From Membranipora membranacea (taxonomy: Eukaryota; Bryozoa; Gymnolaemata; Cheilostomatida; Membraniporidae), in assembly GCA_914767715.1 (NCBI GenBank), contig OU612070.1:6527501-6591500 (forward strand): a stretch of DNA of 64,000 nucleotides. The letters are read 5' to 3'. The notes under the pieces are model-generated. The model was not told the origin of the DNA, did not search any database, and saw only the letters and a program-made list of their open reading frames with translations. A program made the position numbers and the translations under genes. This document shows, one piece after another, positions 61,188-64,000 of this stretch (positions are counted from its first letter, which is position 1; every line of letters starts with the position of its first letter).

Positions 61188-63627
61188 CAGATTAGAGCAT
61201 TTCAGAAGTAGAGAAGTGTGAAGGCCTTTTGAGCTGCCGGTCCAATCATGACTTGTTTCAGGTGTTGTTTAAAACTGTGAGAGATTAACATTCCATCCTT
61301 GGCGAGGCCTTTCAATTAAATTCAGTAATTCCCGGAGGGCGTGTATGCAGACACTCGCCCGGACATCAATGACTATTGTCATAACAGGAAATCCAGTGTA
61401 TGTTGTGTTCGCTTTCAAATGAAAGCGGGGAGCTCAGATTTCACTGTGATCTGAGATACCTCCTATCCGGCCTCAGTATAAATAGATACTGGTCACTGTC
61501 AAGCGCCTAATTTTTTTGTTTTGGGGGTATAGTATGCAAAACATAAAAAGAAGCTGCGTGACAAGGCTAGGTCAATCACGTGAGCCTACCATCATATTAC
61601 TCATTTCCATACTATTACAACAGCAGCAGCAGCTTTTTGGACACTCATGATGGATCGCTAGGGCTGACAAATAAATTGATGCTCGACTATGGACCATGAT
61701 TAACACCCCATAGTGTGCTAAGACAAAGCTTTATCTGAATTATTTTTGTTACTTACAGCACTACTTCTTTCGTACTAACTATATTTATTTTTGGTACATA
61801 TTGCAGTACGTCTCTTACTTACCGTAGTATGTTATTGGTACTTACTGTAATTTATTTTCTGCAGGGCCGGCTTTGAGCACATCTGATATGGCTATTGATG
61901 GATCACCGTTAGAGAAATGTGGATTATCTCTTCCGCCCGACACAGCGATACCGAACCCAAACCCTGGAATCTACAACACGAACAAACAAATAAATTATTG
62001 TATTGATTATTACTTTTTTTTACAATCTTGGTTTACGTATTACAGCTGCAGTTTACTACTATAAACATGGATGTAAATTCCGAGCTCACAGAAAAGAAAC
62101 TGAACTTAGTTTCTTGTCAAGTGTGTAATACCTTGTTTCTCTTATTATATTTTCTAGCCATAAGTTTGTAAGCAAACAGTGGAAAGGTGGCAAGAAAACA
62201 TATCACTGGTGGGGTTGTGTTGCAGACCCAAGAAGAAAGGTCCGGTCAAAGGAGTAGAACAAAGCTGTGAACACTAAGAAGAACATATTCTAGCTTGTGC
62301 ATGGCTTGGCACCCACTGTCCCATCTAACGCCTCTAACAATGCCTGATGTTTGCTGTCAAATGTGTGATAACATGTTCTAAGTAGGGTGTAAATAACATC
62401 ACAATTATATAAACTGTCAATACAGTGTGCAGAGTATAGATGGCACACTGCAACGCACGCCTAGAGCAGCTGTATTTGCCTCAAGAAAACTTACAATCTA
62501 TGAATTATAACCAAGCTATAAGGTTAGCACTCATTGGGAAGTCAGCATTCTTGAACTCAATAGAATTGAACAGATGGCATAATATCCTTGTTTTTTTAGT
62601 TTTAAATCCTAAATCCATTAGCAATGAAAATATTATTGTTTCTTTAAAATAAACTCTAAAGACTCAAGAGAGGATGATTTCATTCAGGTGCCAAATATAT
62701 CTCATTGAGATTTTAAGCCCCATGTCGCCAAACATGTCGGCCAGGACCGGAACACTCGGATGGAAACATTGGGATATGGCGACACTTATTTCAAGTACAG
62801 ACTGGCCAAAATGGACCAAACAATAAAATTGGGTGAGAAATTCAAAAGAAAACCAACTGAGTCACCAAAGAGTGCACACAGGTTTGTTTTGGCATTTTAG
62901 ACTGAGATCTATCATATGAGTTTGCGAGCTTTGACGAGAAGCTACCTTCCCGCCACTTAGGCTATCATCACAGCAACGCCTACAACAAGCTTTATAAATC
63001 ATACTAAGTAAATTTCATAGACTTAATAATAAGTCATTATTAAGTCTATGGTAAGTTTAGACTTACTCTCTCCAGAGTCACTCTGTGGGTCTCCCATATC
63101 ACTTTATCTGTACCCTGTACAAAAATAAAGAGTAAGTTAGACAGGCAACAATAATTGAGTCTGATTTACATCAGCGTCACCAAACTTTGAACCCCCCCCC
63201 CCCACCCTTTCAAAGCAGTTATATAGGTATTGAGTGAATAACACTTTGATTTGCTCAAAACCACCCAAGAAAATAACCTGATTTGATTATTAAAATATCT
63301 AGATTGAAAATATCTAGGCTATCTAGGATGCACGTCAAAGGTTTCAGAACCTCATTCTGTTCCAGTGCAATGATATCAAGTTTAAAGGAAGTCTTGATAT
63401 TTGGACCAAAATGAGGCTCTTTCATGATCAAACCAGAACTAGATGCAGAAATGTTGATTGATAGTTTTGCACTCTGTATGTAAATAGGAAGCAGAGAGGG
63501 AGGGACTAGGTTTGTCAATATTTGACTAGGAAAAATGTACCATGATTATCATCAATTGATCTTATACGCCTGCTACCTTCTGTGACTTATTGAGGAATCC
63601 TTGAAGAGGTAGTGTTGTAACATCCAT
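46149..63627 (-). CDS. TJP1-like: Tight junction protein ZO (TJP/polychaetoid-type MAGUK), complete 27-exon gene
   Basis: Cytoplasmic scaffold that links junctional membrane proteins to actin at cell-cell contacts. Coding exons, 5' to 3': 63577-63627, 63067-63114, 61846-61970, 60654-60841, 60257-60360, 59727-59869, 59339-59476, 57731-57844, 56293-56446, 55952-56093, 55558-55677, 55131-55331, 54321-54371, 53922-54073, 53308-53449, 52957-53096, 52574-52796, 52067-52335, 51675-51823, 51185-51214, 50171-50320, 49463-49630, 48834-49086, 48322-48467, 48029-48100, 47270-47432, 46149-46436. They sum to 3924 nt, 1307 residues plus stop, with every intron phase compatible. Domain order PDZ1-PDZ2-PDZ3-SH3-GUK-tail-ZU5 is diagnostic of ZO proteins. 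The start ATG (63625-63627, MDVTTLPL) is the first plausible one, 21 residues before PDZ1; an upstream 5' exon cannot be excluded. Length lies between vertebrate ZO-2 and ZO-1. Confidence 0.93.
46743..47130 (+). mobile_element. LINE 3'-end remnant in last ZO intron
   Basis: Plus-strand frame 46759-47076 encodes only the C-terminus of a reverse transcriptase protein ([13 protein letters not shown], then [20 protein letters not shown]). It is similar to the end of the element at 58,575-58,769, so the same family is likely. It ends CAATAAAAATAATC and a (TC)n run, probably its simple-repeat tail. Severely 5'-truncated and antisense to the gene. Confidence 0.7.
48029..52796 (-). CDS. ZO gene, disordered Ser/Pro-rich tail (exons 17-25)
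   Basis: Nine exons from 52574-52796 to 48029-48100. Exon 17 ends the GUK module and starts the acidic region ([20 protein letters not shown], comparable to the ZO motif LSYLSAPGSEY). The rest is rich in Ser, Pro, Tyr and His, with a polyproline stretch [12 protein letters not shown] in 48834-49086. Exon 20 (51185-51214) is only 30 nt and in frame, so it could be skipped without a frame change. Exon 21 uses a weak donor (GTACTC at 50165-50170); reading through would end after 17 further residues. Confidence 0.8.
52957..54371 (-). CDS. ZO gene, guanylate kinase-like domain (exons 13-16)
   Basis: Exons 54321-54371, 53922-54073, 53308-53449 and 52957-53096 encode the GUK-like module, about residues 515-690 with the next exon. 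Landmarks are [43 protein letters not shown] and FFEQSQRIE. The P-loop GxGKS of active guanylate kinases is absent (GGVSDIAQ instead), and the domain carries the short nucleotide-binding region seen in ZO proteins. It is therefore a protein-binding pseudo-kinase, occludin-type in the family. Confidence 0.91.
54774..54782 (-). other. Candidate 9-nt alternative microexon in ZO intron 12
   Basis: Inside the intron between SH3 exon 12 and GUK exon 13 lies minus-strand GGATTTAG|AAGAAGCAA|GTAAGT: an acceptor AG, 9 nt, and a perfect GTAAGT donor. Included, it adds three codons in frame at the SH3-GUK hinge (F-E-E-A-T-K instead of F-A-K). The acceptor has only a short pyrimidine tract, so use is unproven. 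Confidence 0.3.
55131..55677 (-). CDS. ZO gene, SH3 and basic hook (exons 11-12)
   Basis: Exons 55558-55677 and 55131-55331. SH3 spans about residues 404-470: [12 protein letters not shown], the [11 protein letters not shown] strand, the GEWNVVRL tryptophan and the [14 protein letters not shown] end match ZO SH3. A Lys/Arg/Ser-rich insert ([14 protein letters not shown]) follows, equivalent to the U5 hook between SH3 and GUK. Confidence 0.91.
55952..56446 (-). CDS. ZO gene, PDZ3 exons (exons 9-10)
   Basis: Exons 56293-56446 and 55952-56093 encode PDZ3 at about residues 305-395. The core reads [19 protein letters not shown], followed by REGDEIIK and a helix region [14 protein letters not shown]. 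The pattern GLRLAGGNxxGIFVAGV is a ZO PDZ3 hallmark. In the family this domain packs with SH3-GUK and binds JAM tails. Confidence 0.92.
57731..59476 (-). CDS. ZO gene, PDZ2-PDZ3 linker (exons 7-8)
   Basis: Exons 59339-59476 and 57731-57844 encode a low-complexity Ser/Tyr/Pro-rich linker between PDZ2 and PDZ3, about residues 220-304, with repeated YS and SPYR motifs. No domain is recognised. The intron between them (57845-59338) houses a plus-strand LINE remnant. Confidence 0.85.
57905..58820 (+). mobile_element. LINE (non-LTR) reverse transcriptase remnant in ZO intron 7
   Basis: Plus-strand reading frame 57931-58542 encodes the C-terminal half of a reverse transcriptase, with [12 protein letters not shown] and the catalytic box YADDMAII. 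It continues after a frameshift near 58,500 into 58575-58769 ([20 protein letters not shown]). The 5' end is missing. The 3' end at 58,795-58,816 is a short AAATCT-type repeat, typical of CR1/L2/jockey-like elements. It is antisense to the host gene and dead through 5' truncation and the frameshift. The clade assignment is tentative. Confidence 0.8.
59721..59726 (-). other. GC-type splice donor (GC-AG intron 6 of ZO gene)
   Basis: The exon ends AAACAG and is followed by GCAAGT. The next exon opens after CTACAG at 59476. Only this GC junction keeps the frame (N-S-D-L-D-Y); the nearby GT four bases downstream breaks it. Confidence 0.7.
59727..60360 (-). CDS. ZO gene, PDZ2 exons (exons 5-6)
   Basis: Exons 60257-60360 and 59727-59869, with the end of exon 4, encode PDZ2 at about residues 128-203. 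It has a short atypical binding loop (EYGIIL), then [10 protein letters not shown] and EGDTILKINN. This compact PDZ with a non-GLGF loop is characteristic of ZO PDZ2, which in vertebrates mediates ZO dimerisation and connexin binding. The second exon ends at a GC splice donor. Confidence 0.9.
60654..63114 (-). CDS. ZO gene, PDZ1 exons (exons 2-4)
   Basis: Exons 63067-63114, 61846-61970 and 60654-60841 encode PDZ1 at about residues 22-115. The segment opens with [12 protein letters not shown], then the carboxylate-binding loop [12 protein letters not shown] and the ZO-typical GRDNPHF, and closes with VELVVKRK. In the ZO family PDZ1 binds claudin C-termini; that role here is inferred from the family. 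The loop keeps the canonical GFGF. Confidence 0.93.
61149..61181. repeat. (AT)n microsatellite in ZO intron 3
   Basis: About 16 AT dinucleotides between exons 3 and 4. Confidence 0.9.
63016..63050. repeat. 35-bp palindromic element in ZO intron 2
   Basis: Arms CATAGACTTAATAAT and ATTATTAAGTCTATG around AAGTC. Flanks GTAAATTT and GTAAGTTT match at 7 of 8 positions. Lies 16 bp downstream of exon 2 in transcript terms. Single arms of the same sequence occur at 17577-17592, ~35850-35865 and ~48255-48270, and a variant pair at 13722-13755. Confidence 0.6.
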
Positions 63628-64000
63628 TACAACCACAAATATTTTGTTCAACAATAAACAAAAAAAATACCATGCAGAACTAGAAGATAAGTTAAAATCA
63701 AAACAACAAAGTGTGTCTATTTCGACCCACTTCTCAGCACCTATAAATTATTGTAATTATGAGTCAATGGAGAAATGGTCCACTACAGCTTGAAGACAAT
63801 AATCATAAATTTGGCTGCCGCAACGCGTCCCCATGTTCAGACTTGTACAACAAGACAGTAATAAGATTAGGGTCAATGCGCTCTTCAGACAAACCCAACC
63901 AAGTCCAGCAAACAAAAGGCCAGCAGAATACGGTACTCTGAATAATCATGACTCAATATCTCGCTGGAGCAAAGAAAGAGAACAGAAGAGCAAATCATCG
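63628..64000. promoter_or_regulatory. Presumed upstream region of the ZO gene
   Basis: Sequence 5' of the first recognised ATG. No TATA box, CpG-rich block or further exon is evident. A 5' non-coding exon may lie beyond the window. Confidence 0.25.

Overview
This window is eukaryotic nuclear DNA from a metazoan, most likely a marine or early-branching invertebrate. The species and phylum cannot be fixed from the sequence. It is AT-rich. It holds a multi-exon tight-junction MAGUK gene (ZO/TJP type) and a sperm-tail PG-rich (STPG4-like) gene, both with consensus GT-AG introns. It also has abundant non-LTR retrotransposon remnants, hAT- and CACTA-type elements and foldback elements, which excludes a prokaryote.

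Region 1 (1 to ~39,000) is one large imperfect tandem duplication. Copy 1 (window start to ~19,846) and copy 2 (~22,700 to ~38,957) share the same order: a minus-strand glycine N-methyltransferase-like gene (A at 79-2693, B at 22711-25948), LINE pieces, shared non-coding blocks, then a plus-strand methyltransferase pseudogene (C at 16273-18689; D, 3' exons only, at 36472-37014). B is a complete six-exon gene of 296 codons with all intron phases matching. A is intact over five exons and runs off the left edge. C has an in-frame stop, lacks exon 3 and half of exon 4, and shares a lost splice acceptor with D.

Because the two copies can be aligned, insertions made after the duplication appear as filled and empty sites with target-site duplications. 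They include a nested hAT pair, a 155-bp hAT-like MITE, a CACTA-like element carrying a tRNA-like module, a foldback with two head-to-head tRNA-like heads, a 64-bp perfect palindrome, and ~30-47 bp palindromic micro-elements (CA...TG ends, 7-bp target duplications). A short repeat family whose 5' end matches U2 snRNA occurs five times.

Region 2 (40,035-44,331, minus) holds a seven- or eight-exon STPG4-like gene. Region 3 (46,149-63,627, minus) holds one complete ZO/TJP gene in 27 coding exons. Its exon lengths sum to exactly 1308 codons, reading PDZ1-PDZ2-PDZ3-SH3-GUK-proline/serine-rich tail-ZU5. Two of its introns carry antisense LINE remnants, one intron uses a GC donor, and one contains a candidate 9-nt microexon. 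All assignments come from reading the sequence; no searches were run.
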